Notes: a model not told the origin generated them from the letters alone. A stretch of 64,000 bases of DNA from Kitasatospora sp. SUK 42 (GCF_015776785.2 NZ_LFMD02000002.1:770916-834915); one strand, 5' to 3'. Counted from the stretch's first letter, positions 51,463 to 62,911 are shown. Numbers and translations: made by a program.

Positions 51463-51553
51463 GAGACGGAATCCCCAAGGCGGAACCCGGGAGACGGAAT
51501 CCCCAAGGCGGAACCCGGGAGACGGAATCCCCGAGGCGGAACCCGGGAGACGG
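51463..51553. repeat. 28-nt tandem repeat, three copies and a remnant
   Basis: Units starting GAGACGGAATCCCC begin at 51463, 51491 and 51519; a fourth starts at 51547 and diverges after 7 nt. Copies 1 and 2 are identical and copy 3 differs by one base. There are no spacers, so it is not a CRISPR. It ends 10 nt before the HATPase stop codon. Confidence 0.9.
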
Positions 51554-51563
51554 CCCCCGGGCC

Positions 51564-52121
51564 TCAGTGCCGCTCGCGGATCCTCAGCTCGAACCAGACG
51601 CCCTTGCCGCGCGGCAGCAGGTCGGCACCCCAGCGGTCGGCCAGGTCGTCGACGATCCTCAGCCCGCGGCCGCGCTCGTTCACCGGCTGAGCCTCCGCCA
51701 GGATCATGCAGGGCATCGCGCGGGAGGAGTCGCGGACCTCGACCCGCAGCCACCCGGGCTTGCGGCTGACGTGGAGTCCGATGGTGCGCCCGGCGGCGTG
51801 CCGCACGGCGTTGGAGACCAGCTCGCTGGTGAGCAACTCCCCTGCCTCCAGGTGCTGGTGGAGCTCCCAGGACTCCAGGACGTTCAGCACCAGTCTGCGG
51901 GCCACCGGGCCCGATGACGGCCGGGACGGCAGTCGCGCCTCGTTCGGCGCGTGCTGGTCGCACAGTCTGTCGGTGTACATCTCCTGGAGTTCGTCGGAGC
52001 TGAGCCGCTCCAGCGCCGAGAGCCCTCCGTGGACCTCGATCCACGACGCCTCGGCGACCACGCCGGCCCCGGGAACCGATGACTGATCTGTTTCGCCCCA
52101 ACCCGCCATGCGGACCATCAT
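51564..52121 (-). CDS. ATP-binding regulatory protein (anti-sigma-factor-like HATPase)
   Basis: 185 residues at most. The GHKL domain has N box SELVSNAVRHAAG, EVRDSS and NERGRGLRIVDDLADRWGAD, the same family as the protein at 47111-47557 but clearly different in sequence. An N-terminal extension of about 75 residues (to RLPSRPSSGPVARR) precedes it. Several ATG codons (52121, 52118, 52109) are possible and none has a good ribosome binding site. It is probably a regulatory kinase or phosphatase-like switch; the partner is unknown. Confidence 0.83.
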   Translation of the reverse strand: MMVRMAGWGETDQSSVPGAGVVAEASWIEVHGGLSALERLSSDELQEMYTDRLCDQHAPNEARLPSRPSSGPVARRLVLNVLESWELHQHLEAGELLTSELVSNAVRHAAGRTIGLHVSRKPGWLRVEVRDSSRAMPCMILAEAQPVNERGRGLRIVDDLADRWGADLLPRGKGVWFELRIRERH

Positions 52122-52200
52122 TGCGGAACGCAAGCGGCCGCGTACGGACAATGAGCAAACGATCTCCCCGCGTCGGCATATGCCGGGTGCAAGCAGGCAT

Positions 52201-52262
52201 CAACCCGGGCCCGACTCTGTCAAGCCCGGGTTGACATCGGGCCGCCACCCCGGTGGCGGCCC
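52201..52262 (-). terminator. Double hairpin terminator after the first L,D-transpeptidase
   Basis: One hairpin pairs 52239-52249 with 52252-52262 (11 bp, 2-nt centre) and lies 11 nt after the stop. The other pairs 52201-52210 with 52224-52233 (10 bp, 13-nt loop). Confidence 0.7.
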
Positions 52263-52272
52263 ACCGCCCCGG

Positions 52273-53496
52273 CTACCAGGCGCTCCAGGCCAGGTTCCAG
52301 CCGCTCAGTCCGTTCGCCGGGTCGAGCGTCTCCTTCTTGGTGGAGTTCTTCACGACCACCACGTCCCCCACCAGCGAGCCGTCGTAGAACTTGCCCATCG
52401 AGGTGCCGTCCCCGCCGCCCTTGACGTCCTTGAGGCCCACGCAGCCATGGCTGACGTTGTCCTCGCCGAAGACGTTGCTCCAGTAGTTGCCGTGCACGTA
52501 CGTCCCGCTGGTGGTGAGCCGCATCGAGTGCGGCACCTGGAGGTCGTACGGCGCGCCGGTCATGCCGGGCATGGTGCTGGACTGCATCCGCACCACTCCC
52601 TCCTTGGACATGACCACCATCGTCCCGTTCCAGGTGGGGTGTTCGGGCGAGCCGGAGGTGATGTCGATGTCGCTCGACTGTTCGCCGTTGACCACCGTCA
52701 TCCTGTGCGCGGCGGCGTCAACCGTCGAAATCTGGGACCGCCCGATCGTGAAGGGCTCGTCCCGGTCGGTGCCGTACACCCCAGGGGTGATCTCCACGTT
52801 CTTGAGCCGGTAGTGCACGACCACCTTGGTGCCCGGCTTCCAGTACTGCTCGGGGCGGAAGTCCAGCCGGCGGTCGTCGAACCAGTGGCCCTTCACCACC
52901 GTGCCGTTGTCGGTCTCGAAGGTGATGCCCCGGACGACCTCGTCCTTGTTCTTGACGTCCTTGCTGAAGTTCACCGAGACGATCATCCCGACGCCGTACG
53001 TCGCGTTGTCGTCGACGTTGTCGGCGGCCTTGGCGAGCGCCGTCGGGGTCAGCGTGGTGAAGCTGCTGTCCGCGGTGGTGACCGCGCCCCCGGCGTCCGC
53101 GGCCATCGCGCTGACCTGGTAGGCGGTGCCCACCGCGAGACCCGCCGACGGGGTCCAGCTGGAGCCGTCCGCGGCGATCGTGCCCGGGACCTCCTTGCCG
53201 GTCGGGTCGCTGACCTTGACGGTGGTCAGCTTGCCGCCCGTCGCCCCGACCTTGAGCGCGTTCGGCGCCACGTCCACCGCGCCGTTCTTCGGCTCGATGT
53301 TCACCACCGCCGTCGGCGCCTTCGACGCCTTCGGCGTCGCACCGCCCGGCGCGGCGGACTGGGAGGCGGCCGCACCGGCCCCCAGGTCGGCCTTGGCCGC
53401 GCTCCCGCTCCCGCCGCCGCCCCCGCCGCAGGCCGCGGTCAGCGTCATCGCCCCGCCGACCAGACCGGCGGCCACCACCCTGCGTATCGACCTCAT
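52273..53496 (-). CDS. Lipoprotein L,D-transpeptidase (Ig-like and YkuD domains)
   Basis: 407 residues. The signal peptide ends in LTAAC with lipidated Cys23. A Gly/Ala/Ser linker follows, then Ig-like domains (about 60-250; VNIEPKNGAVDVAPNAL, YGVGMIVSVNFSKDVKN) and the catalytic YkuD domain. The active site is HGNYWSNVFGEDNVSHGCVG, with the nucleophile in SHGCVG. It forms 3-3 cross-links in peptidoglycan. The ATG follows GGGAGGGAA. A close paralogue lies directly upstream, separated by a terminator. Confidence 0.94.
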   Translation of the reverse strand: MRSIRRVVAAGLVGGAMTLTAACGGGGGGSGSAAKADLGAGAAASQSAAPGGATPKASKAPTAVVNIEPKNGAVDVAPNALKVGATGGKLTTVKVSDPTGKEVPGTIAADGSSWTPSAGLAVGTAYQVSAMAADAGGAVTTADSSFTTLTPTALAKAADNVDDNATYGVGMIVSVNFSKDVKNKDEVVRGITFETDNGTVVKGHWFDDRRLDFRPEQYWKPGTKVVVHYRLKNVEITPGVYGTDRDEPFTIGRSQISTVDAAAHRMTVVNGEQSSDIDITSGSPEHPTWNGTMVVMSKEGVVRMQSSTMPGMTGAPYDLQVPHSMRLTTSGTYVHGNYWSNVFGEDNVSHGCVGLKDVKGGGDGTSMGKFYDGSLVGDVVVVKNSTKKETLDPANGLSGWNLAWSAW

Positions 53497-53607
53497 CGTC
53501 GATTCCCTCCCTCAGAACTCCCCGTGGTCCCGACGGACCCGACCGCTTATACGTGTCCGGCCATCGGAAAGGTTGCGCGCTACAAGGGGCTCGACGCCCC
53601 GAAAACA

Positions 53608-53645
53608 GAACGGCCCGCCCCCAACGGGTGAGGATCGGGCCGTTC
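53608..53645 (-). terminator. Terminator between the two L,D-transpeptidase genes
   Basis: Perfect 10-bp inverted repeat (53608-53617 with 53636-53645), 18-nt loop, 20 nt after the second paralogue's stop. Confidence 0.7.
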
Positions 53646-53665
53646 GGCGAAAAACCCCGGCCGGA

Positions 53666-54922
53666 CTACCAGTTGGCCCAGGCCACGTTCCAGCCGCCCA
53701 GCCCGTTGGAGGGCGCGACGGTCTTCTCCTTGCTGTTCACGATCTTCACGACGTCGCCGATCATCGAGTCGTTGAAGAACTTGCCGGCGACGGAGGAGTC
53801 ACTGCCGCCCTTCTCGTCGGCCATCGAGACGCAGCCGTGGCTGGCGTTGGTCTTGCCGAAGGGGCTGGCCCAGTAGTTGCCGTGCACGAAGGTGCCCGAG
53901 GTGGTCAGCCGCATCGCGTGCGGCACGTCCTGGATGTCGTACTCGCCGCCGAGACCGACGGTCTGCGAGTTCATCCGAGTGACCTTCTCCTTGGACATGA
54001 CCACCATCGTCCCGCCCCAGGAGGGCGTGGCGTCCGCGCCGAGGGTGACCGGCACGGTGGTGCTCTTGCCGTCCCGCTCGATGGTCATCTGGTGCGACTT
54101 GGCGTCCGCCGTCGACACCTGCGAGCGGCCGATGGTGAACGGCTCGTCCTTGTCCACGTCGCCGTAGACGCCCGGCGAGACCTCGACGCTCTTCAGCCGG
54201 TACTTGACGGTCACCTTGGTGCCCGGCGCCCAGTACTGCTCCGGACGGAAGTCCAGCCGCCGGTCGCCGAACCAGTGGCCCTTGACCACGGTGCCGTTGC
54301 TGCTCTCGAAGGAGATGCCCTTGGCGACGGCCTCCTTGTTCTTGACGTCCTTGCTGAAGTTCACCGAGACGATCATCCCGACGCCGTAGGTGGCGCCGTC
54401 GGCGATGTTGTCGTTGGTGGAGACCTTCTTGTCCGGCGTCAGCGTGGTGAACGTGGTGGTGGACGCGGCCACCAGGCCGTCGGCGTCCTTGGCCTGCGCG
54501 TTCACCTTGTACGCCATGCCGACGGCGAGGCCCGCCGCGGGCTTCCAGCCGGCGCCGTCCGGGGTGATCGCGCCCTCGACCGGCTTGCCGTTCTTGTCGG
54601 TCACCTCGACCGTCGTGAGCTTGCCGTTGGCGACGGACACCTGCAGCGCGTTCGGCGCGGCGTCCTGGGCGCCGTCCTTCGGCTCGACGGCGAGCACGGC
54701 CGCCGAGGCCTTCGGCTCGGCCGAGGCGCCGGCCGGGGCGGCGGCCCCGTTCGCGTCGGCCGACGCCGGCGCCGCGGCGCCGTTGCTCGAACCGCCGCCC
54801 TTGTCGTCGTTGCAGGCCGCGGTGAGCAGCAGCACCCCTCCCATGACCAGCGCCATCGCGCCCCTTCGCCGATAGCGGCTGGTGGTGCGTATCGCGGCGC
54901 CGACCGTCTTACCCGTCTTCAC
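53666..54922 (-). CDS. Lipoprotein L,D-transpeptidase, paralogue
   Basis: 418 residues from the GTG at 54922, which has GGGAGGGGAGA upstream. The lipobox is LLTAAC with Cys37. The domain plan matches the neighbouring protein, and long stretches are nearly identical (GTVVKGHWF, RRLDFRPEQYW, LTTSGT). The active site is HGNYWASPFGKTNASHGCVS with the nucleophile in SHGCVS. Different linkers and surface segments suggest an old tandem duplication with some specialisation. A long cytoplasmic Arg-rich stretch precedes the hydrophobic core. Confidence 0.94.
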   Translation of the reverse strand: MKTGKTVGAAIRTTSRYRRRGAMALVMGGVLLLTAACNDDKGGGSSNGAAAPASADANGAAAPAGASAEPKASAAVLAVEPKDGAQDAAPNALQVSVANGKLTTVEVTDKNGKPVEGAITPDGAGWKPAAGLAVGMAYKVNAQAKDADGLVAASTTTFTTLTPDKKVSTNDNIADGATYGVGMIVSVNFSKDVKNKEAVAKGISFESSNGTVVKGHWFGDRRLDFRPEQYWAPGTKVTVKYRLKSVEVSPGVYGDVDKDEPFTIGRSQVSTADAKSHQMTIERDGKSTTVPVTLGADATPSWGGTMVVMSKEKVTRMNSQTVGLGGEYDIQDVPHAMRLTTSGTFVHGNYWASPFGKTNASHGCVSMADEKGGSDSSVAGKFFNDSMIGDVVKIVNSKEKTVAPSNGLGGWNVAWANW

Positions 54923-55233
54923 GGTTTCTCCCCTCCCGGTGTCCACTCACTTGACGCGTTGAGTGCCCCCATGAGTTGCACGGGCCCGCCGATCTTTCCG
55001 ATCGGGCCCGGACGCGCCGGAGCAGGATAGCCGGGCTGTCCTGGTGAATCCTCGGCGGTGGCGAGTGGATCTTGAGTGAACCCCCCGTGAAGGCGGTGTC
55101 CCCGGCCCCTCGCGCTCCCGGCCCCCACCCGCCATCCGCCGGTAAGCCCCCGTTCAGCGGCTTCCGCTCCGCGCAATCCGGGAAGGAGAAGGTGCACGGG
55201 GTCCGGGACACCCCGCCCAGGGAGGGCACGGAC
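54923..55233. other. Divergent intergenic region between L,D-transpeptidase and glgX
   Basis: About 310 nt. It contains a hairpin built on CGGGCCCG repeats (about 54984-55013) and otherwise no structure I can name. Both promoters should lie here. No gene is supported. Confidence 0.5.
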
Positions 55234-57444
<2,211 letters not shown>

Positions 57445-58866
57445 TCAGCTGAAGGCGTGCCCGACCTCGACGTTCTCCAGGATGCCGATCGCGTCCGGCA
57501 CCAGGACCGCCGCCGAATAGTAGGCGCTGACCAGGTAGGAGGCGATGGCCTTGTCGTCGATGCCCATGAACCGGACGTTCAGGCCGGGCTCGACCTCGTC
57601 CGGGATGCCGACCTGGGTGAGGCCGACCACGCCCTGGTTGTCCTCGCCCACCCGCATCGCGATGAAGGAGGTGGTCTGGTTCGCGGCCACCGGGATCTTG
57701 TTGCACGGGAAGATCGGCACCCCGCGCCAGACCGGCCGGTGCCTGCCGAGCACGTCGACCGTGCCGGGGTAGACGCCGCGCCTGCTGCACTCCCGCTCGA
57801 AGGCCGCGATCGCCTTCGGGTGGGCGAACAGGTAGTCGGTGTCACGGCGCATGCTGAGCAGCTCGTCCAGGTCGTCCGGGGTGGGCGCGCCCGCATGGGT
57901 CTGGATCCGCTGGTCGAAGTCGGCGTTGCTGAGCAGGCCGAACTCCGGGTTGTTGATGATCTCGTGCTCCTGCCGCTCCCGCAGCGCCTCGATGGTCAGC
58001 CGCAGCTGCTCCTCGGTCTGGTTCATCGGCTTGTTGTAGAGGTCCGCCACCCGGGTGTGCACCTTGAGGACGGTCTGCGCGACGCTCAGCTCGTACTCGC
58101 GCGGCTCCAGCTCGTAGTCCACGAAGGCGGTGGGCAGCTCGTACTCGCCCTCCCGGCCGGCCTCCAGGTCGATCTTCGCCTCGCCGTGCGCGTTCTGCGC
58201 CTGCGCGGCGTCGGTGGCGAAGCCCAGCAGCTGCTCGCGCAGCGTCTCGGAACGGCCGACCAGATCCTGGAACACCGCCCAGTTCAGCGCCATCGCGACC
58301 CCGGAGGTCGCCGCCTTCACCGTGTACGGCCAGGCGCCGCCGCCCTCGGTGAGCGCCTCGTCGCCGAGGTGGTCGCCGTCGGCGAGGGTGCCGACCAGCG
58401 TCACCTCGCCGTACTTGCCGGTGCCGAGCCGGTCGACCTTGCCGTGCGCGATCAGGAGCACCTCCTCGATCGGCGCGCCCTCCTGCACCAGGACGTCACC
58501 CGGGTTGAAGTCCCGCTGCACGAACCGGCGGGCCAGCTCGCCGAGCATCCCGTCGTCCTCGAAACCGCGCAGCGCCGGCACCTCCCGCAGCGACGGGGCG
58601 ATCACCGACACCGTGGAGCCGGTCTTGGAGAAGCTCACCCGGCCGCGGTCGACGGCGTAGCTCAGACGGCGGTTGACCCGGTAGGTGCCCGCGCTGACCT
58701 GCACCCACGGCAGCACCTTGAGCAGCCAGCGGGTGGTGATCTCCTGCATCTGCGGCTTCGACTTAGTCGTCGTCGCCAGGTTCCGCGCAGCGGCCGTGCT
58801 GAGGCTGAGCTGGGCCCGCACCTGCACGGTGGCGGAACCCGGGGAGGGCTCGGTCTCGACCGTCAT
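57445..58866 (-). CDS. Family 2B encapsulin shell protein with cyclic-nucleotide-binding domain
   Basis: 473 residues. It has the family 2B layout: a disordered start, then [17 protein letters not shown] and [20 protein letters not shown] (HK97-type shell, N-arm and E-loop region). A cNMP-binding domain (about 96-215: [32 protein letters not shown]) is inserted before the rest of the shell fold (about 245-473: [34 protein letters not shown]). These shells assemble into protein nanocompartments; in Streptomyces they are known to enclose terpene cyclases such as 2-methylisoborneol synthase. No such cargo gene is in the window. The ATG at 58866 follows AGGAG. Confidence 0.93.
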   Translation of the reverse strand: MTVETEPSPGSATVQVRAQLSLSTAAARNLATTTKSKPQMQEITTRWLLKVLPWVQVSAGTYRVNRRLSYAVDRGRVSFSKTGSTVSVIAPSLREVPALRGFEDDGMLGELARRFVQRDFNPGDVLVQEGAPIEEVLLIAHGKVDRLGTGKYGEVTLVGTLADGDHLGDEALTEGGGAWPYTVKAATSGVAMALNWAVFQDLVGRSETLREQLLGFATDAAQAQNAHGEAKIDLEAGREGEYELPTAFVDYELEPREYELSVAQTVLKVHTRVADLYNKPMNQTEEQLRLTIEALRERQEHEIINNPEFGLLSNADFDQRIQTHAGAPTPDDLDELLSMRRDTDYLFAHPKAIAAFERECSRRGVYPGTVDVLGRHRPVWRGVPIFPCNKIPVAANQTTSFIAMRVGEDNQGVVGLTQVGIPDEVEPGLNVRFMGIDDKAIASYLVSAYYSAAVLVPDAIGILENVEVGHAFS

Positions 58867-59059
58867 GTCCACACTCCTGTCACTCACGTACCAATGAACA
58901 GCCGTCAGCAGATGTCATCGGCCGATCGGCCGGAGCTCGCAAGGGGCGCACGACGCACTCCTCCCTGCACGAACGGCCACGCGCGCCCCCGCGCCGGGGC
59001 TCCTCGGGTGGCCGGTTCTCGCCGGGCGCCGACGACAGGGGCGAAAAACCGGATGAGAA

Positions 59060-60910
59060 ATGACGGGCTCTTTGCCTACCCTCACCGCGATGGCCGAGAA
59101 CCGACAAGACCATGCCCCCGCGACCGGGCAGCGCCGCTCCACGGTCCGCTCCCTGCTGCGCCTGTGGCCCTACGCCCGGGCCGTGCGCGGCCGGCTCGCC
59201 ATCTCGGCGACGGCCGCCTCGCTCGCCATGCTCAGCACCCTCGCCGTCCCGGTGGTGCTCGGCCGGATCGTCGACGGCCCGCTCGCCGAGCGCGACCTCG
59301 ACGCCCTGTGGCCGCTGGTCGGCCTGCTGCTGCTCCTCGGACTGATCGAGGCCGCACTGTTCTACACCCGCCGGGTGGTCCTCTCCCGCCCGCTGGGCCG
59401 GCTGGAGGCCGCCATGCGCGGCGACCTCTACGCCAAGCTCCAGCGGCTGCCGGTCTCCTTCCACGACCGCTGGGGCTCCGGACAGATGATCTCCCGGGCC
59501 ACCACCGACATGAACGCCATGCGGCTCTTCCTGGCCTTCCCCCTGGTGTTCCTGGTCGTCAACTCGGTGACCTTCCTGGCCGGCACGGCGCTGATGTTCA
59601 CCCAGGACTGGCGGCTCGCGCTGATCGTGCTGGCGCCGGCCGTACCGCTGTTCCTGCTCACCCGGCGCTTCGAGTCCGGCTACTCCGTCTCCTCCCGGCT
59701 CGCCCAGGACCAGAACGGCGACCTCGCCACCGTGGTCGAGGAGTCCGTCCTCGGCATCCGCATCCTCAAGGCCTTCGGCCGCCACCGCTCGATGGCCGAG
59801 CACTTCCGCGAACAGTCCCACCTGCTGCGCCGCACCGAACTGCGCAAGGCCCACCTGCTCGCCAACCTGTGGGCGGTCATCGTCGGCCTGCCGGAGATCG
59901 CCCTCGGCTGCGCCCTGGCCGTCGGCGCCTACCTCGTCGCCCACGACGAGCTGAGCGCCGGCACCCTGGTCGCCTTCCTCTCCACCGCGCTCGCGCTGCG
60001 CTGGCCCGTCGAGTCGCTCGGCTGGCTCCTCGCCTACGCCAACGAGGCCTCCACCGCCGTCGACCGCTTCTTCGAGGTCATGGACGAGCCCGAGCCCGAG
60101 AACCCGGGCGTAGCCACCACGCTCGGCGCCCCGGACGGCATCCGCCTCACCGGCGTCCGCTTCCGCTACCCCGACGCCCCCGAGGGCACCCCCGACCTGC
60201 TGACCGGCATCGACCTGCACATCCGCCGCGGCGAGACGATGGCCCTGGTCGGCGCCACCGGCAGCGGCAAGACCACGCTCACCGCGCTGCTCCCCCGGCT
60301 GTACGAGACCACCGCCGGCAGCATCACCCTGGACGGCACGGACATCCGCGAGCTGCCCCGGGAGAAGCTGCGCGAACTCGTCGCGGTGGCCTTCGAGGAG
60401 CCGACGCTGTTCTCCGCCACCGTCCGGGAGAACGTCCTGATGGGCGCCCCCGGCGCCGACGAGCGGCAGCTGGCGTCCGCCCTCGCCACCGCCCAGGCCG
60501 GCTTCGTCGACAAGCTCCCGGCCGGAGCGGACACCGAGGTCGGCGAGCAGGGCCTGAGCCTGTCCGGCGGCCAGCGCCAGCGCCTCGCGCTGGCCCGCGC
60601 GGTGGTCGGCGACCCGCCCTTCCTGGTGCTGGACGACCCGCTCTCCGCGCTCGACGTGCACACCGAGGCGCTGGTCGAACGGGCGCTGCGCGAGGTGCTG
60701 GGCTCCACCACCGCCCTGGTGGTCGCCCACCGCCCCAGCACCGTGCTGCTCGCCGACCGGGTCGCGGTGCTCGCGGACGGCCGGATCGAGGCCGTCGGCA
60801 CCCACCAGGAGCTGCTGCGCGACTGCCCGCACTACCGAGAACTGATGTCGGGCGAGGCCGCCCTCCTGCCCGAGGGCCCCTTCGTCCCGAATGGGGGGCA
60901 TGCCCGATGA
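59060..60910 (+). CDS. ABC exporter half-transporter A (degenerate Walker B)
   Basis: 616 residues. Six membrane helices (about 40-320) precede the ATPase domain. Walker A is GATGSGKTT (about 396-404) and the signature is LSGGQRQRLALARA. Walker B reads FLVLDDPLSAL: the catalytic glutamate is replaced by Asp, as in the regulatory subunit of heterodimeric exporters. The start is ATG 59060, with GGATGAG upstream. ATG 59090, 8 nt after a TACCCT box, could be a leaderless alternative. It overlaps the partner gene (ATGA). Confidence 0.92.
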   Translation: MTGSLPTLTAMAENRQDHAPATGQRRSTVRSLLRLWPYARAVRGRLAISATAASLAMLSTLAVPVVLGRIVDGPLAERDLDALWPLVGLLLLLGLIEAALFYTRRVVLSRPLGRLEAAMRGDLYAKLQRLPVSFHDRWGSGQMISRATTDMNAMRLFLAFPLVFLVVNSVTFLAGTALMFTQDWRLALIVLAPAVPLFLLTRRFESGYSVSSRLAQDQNGDLATVVEESVLGIRILKAFGRHRSMAEHFREQSHLLRRTELRKAHLLANLWAVIVGLPEIALGCALAVGAYLVAHDELSAGTLVAFLSTALALRWPVESLGWLLAYANEASTAVDRFFEVMDEPEPENPGVATTLGAPDGIRLTGVRFRYPDAPEGTPDLLTGIDLHIRRGETMALVGATGSGKTTLTALLPRLYETTAGSITLDGTDIRELPREKLRELVAVAFEEPTLFSATVRENVLMGAPGADERQLASALATAQAGFVDKLPAGADTEVGEQGLSLSGGQRQRLALARAVVGDPPFLVLDDPLSALDVHTEALVERALREVLGSTTALVVAHRPSTVLLADRVAVLADGRIEAVGTHQELLRDCPHYRELMSGEAALLPEGPFVPNGGHAR

Positions 60911-62775
60911 CCACCACCGTCGAACCCGCCAACGCCGGCCCCGCCAAGGCCGGCCGCGCCAAGGCCGAGCCCGTCGAGGAGGAGCTGCCCGCGCCCCCGG
61001 CCGACGAGGAGGACATACCCGTCCCGCCCGGGGCTCCCCGGGCGCTGCTGCGCTCCCTGCTCGGCCCCCACCGGGCCCGGATCGCCGTCGCGATGGTGGT
61101 GATCCTGGTCCAGCAGGCCGCCCTCCAGTCCGGCCCGCTGCTGGTCGCGGTCGCGATGGACCGCGGCATCCCGGCGCTGCGCGAGCACGACTCCGGCCCG
61201 CTGATCGCGGTGGTCGCGGCCTACCTGTTCTGCGCGGTGCTCAGCCCGGTGCTCCAGTGGGCGTTCATCAAGATCAGCGCCCGGGTGAACCAGGACATCC
61301 TGCTGGACCTGCGCGGCCGGATCTTCCGGCACGCCCAGCGGCTCAGCCTGGACTTCCACGAGCGCTACACCTCGGGCCGGATCATCTCCCGTGCCACCAG
61401 CGACATCGACGCGCTGCGCGAGCTGCTCTCCGAGGGCCTCCAGGAGCTGCTGACCGTCTTCCTGTCGGTCTGCTACATCTCGGTGCTGCTGGTGGTGCTG
61501 GACTGGCGGCTCGGCCTGGCCTCGCTGCTCTCCCTCCTCCCACTGGCCCTGATCGCCCACTCCTTCCGCACCCGCTCCCGCCGGGTCTACCGCCGCTCGC
61601 GGACCGCCGCCGCCTCGATGATCGTGCGCTTCACCGAGACCATGAACGGCATCCGCCCGGTGCAGGCCTTCCGCCGCGAGAAGGCCAACGACGCCGCCTT
61701 CGCCGTGGTCAACCAGCAGTCCTCGGGGGCCAACGCGGAGGGCTTCCTGGAGCTCGCCCGGTACGTCGGCCTCTCCCGCACCGCCGCCAACCTCTGGATC
61801 ACCGGCATCGTGCTGCTGGGCGCCTACCTCGTCACCGAGGACGCTCTCGAACTGGGCGTGCTGACCGCCTTCGTGCTCTACCTGCGCCGGCTGTTCGACC
61901 CGGTCGACCAGCTGGCGATGTTCCTGAACAGCTACCAGTCGGCCGCCGCCGCCCTGGAGAAGATCGCCGGCCTGCTCGCCCACGAGCCGACCGTCGCCGA
62001 GCCGGCCGAGCCGGCGGAGCTGCCGCAGGCCGCCGGCAAGGGCCGGGAGGTCTCCTTCGAGCGGACGAGCTTCGCCTACCGCACCGGGAAGCAGGTGCTG
62101 CCGCCCTTCGACCTGCTGATCCCGGCCGGGCAGACGGTCGCGGTGGTCGGTGCGACCGGCGCGGGCAAGTCGACGGTGGCCAAGCTGCTGGCCCGCTTCT
62201 ACGACCCGACCGACGGCCGGATCCGGCTGGACGGCGTGGACCTGCGCGACCTCGCCACCCCCGAACTGCGGCGCGGGGTGGTGATGGTGACCCAGGAGTC
62301 CTTCCTGTTCTCCGGGACGGTCGCCGAGAACATCGCGATCGGCCGCCCCGGTGCCACCCGCGAGGAGGTCGAGCAGGCCGCCCGCGACATCGGCGCGTAC
62401 GAGTTCATCGCCGCGCTCCCCGACGGCTTCGACACCGACGTGCGCAAGCGCGGCGGCCGGATCTCGGCCGGCCAGCGCCAGCTGGTCGCCTTCGCCCGCG
62501 CCCTGCTGGCCGACCCCGCCGTGCTGATCCTGGACGAGGCCACCAGTTCCCTGGACGTGCCCGGCGAGCAGGCCGTCCAACGGGCGATGCGCACGGTGCT
62601 GGCCGGCCGGACGGCGGTGATCATCGCGCACCGGCTCTCCACGGTGGAGATCGCCGACCGCGTCCTGGTGATGGACCAGGGCCGGATCGTCGAGGACGGC
62701 TCCCCGCAGGAGCTGATCGAGGGCTCGGGCCGCTTCGCCGCCCTCCACCGGGCCTGGAGGGACAGTCTGGTGTAA
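60907..62775 (+). CDS. ABC exporter half-transporter B (degenerate signature)
   Basis: 622 residues. An acidic, proline-rich N-terminus (about 1-50) precedes the six-helix membrane domain and ATPase. Walker A is GATGAGKST (about 413-421) and Walker B is VLILDEATSS with the catalytic glutamate. The signature is ISAGQRQL instead of LSGGQ. This complements the partner, so one good ATP site forms from this Walker A/B and the partner's LSGGQ, as in BmrCD and TM287/288. It probably exports drugs, lipids or peptides. Confidence 0.93.
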   Translation: MTTTVEPANAGPAKAGRAKAEPVEEELPAPPADEEDIPVPPGAPRALLRSLLGPHRARIAVAMVVILVQQAALQSGPLLVAVAMDRGIPALREHDSGPLIAVVAAYLFCAVLSPVLQWAFIKISARVNQDILLDLRGRIFRHAQRLSLDFHERYTSGRIISRATSDIDALRELLSEGLQELLTVFLSVCYISVLLVVLDWRLGLASLLSLLPLALIAHSFRTRSRRVYRRSRTAAASMIVRFTETMNGIRPVQAFRREKANDAAFAVVNQQSSGANAEGFLELARYVGLSRTAANLWITGIVLLGAYLVTEDALELGVLTAFVLYLRRLFDPVDQLAMFLNSYQSAAAALEKIAGLLAHEPTVAEPAEPAELPQAAGKGREVSFERTSFAYRTGKQVLPPFDLLIPAGQTVAVVGATGAGKSTVAKLLARFYDPTDGRIRLDGVDLRDLATPELRRGVVMVTQESFLFSGTVAENIAIGRPGATREEVEQAARDIGAYEFIAALPDGFDTDVRKRGGRISAGQRQLVAFARALLADPAVLILDEATSSLDVPGEQAVQRAMRTVLAGRTAVIIAHRLSTVEIADRVLVMDQGRIVEDGSPQELIEGSGRFAALHRAWRDSLV

Positions 62776-62785
62776 AACGACCCCT

Positions 62786-62818
62786 TGTGGATCTTCGCCG
62801 GTCCGGCGAAGATCCACA
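62786..62818 (+). terminator. Terminator after the ABC exporter genes
   Basis: Perfect 16-bp inverted repeat (62786-62801 with 62803-62818) with one central base, 10 nt after the stop codon. Confidence 0.78.
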
Positions 62819-62911
62819 GGACGACCTCCGAGGCCCGGCCCGGCCTCGGCCCCACAGTTGTGCCCGTCCGGGTGCGCCGTCACGCACCCGGGCGGGCCGC
62901 CTCCTGCCGAA

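Larger units (their letters stand above)
51174..51563. other. Intergenic region between convergent SecB-like and HATPase genes
   Basis: About 390 nt with no supported gene. The left part (51174-51260) is AT-richer than its surroundings and contains a short hairpin (CAAGGT with ACCTTG). Then come a strong GC hairpin (51408-51453) and a 28-nt tandem repeat (51463-51553). Confidence 0.6.

Noticed and set aside
51463..51553. CRISPR array candidate
   Set aside because: Repeats are directly adjacent with no unique spacers and no cas genes are nearby.
57457..59050. Plus-strand open frame that joins the second ABC gene to sequence opposite the encapsulin
   Set aside because: Only the last 622 codons (from 60907) are coding; the rest is antisense or a shifted frame of half-transporter A.
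58880..60901. A 673-codon leftward frame opposite the first ABC exporter gene
   Set aside because: Antisense of a protein with intact ABC motifs; no domain of its own.
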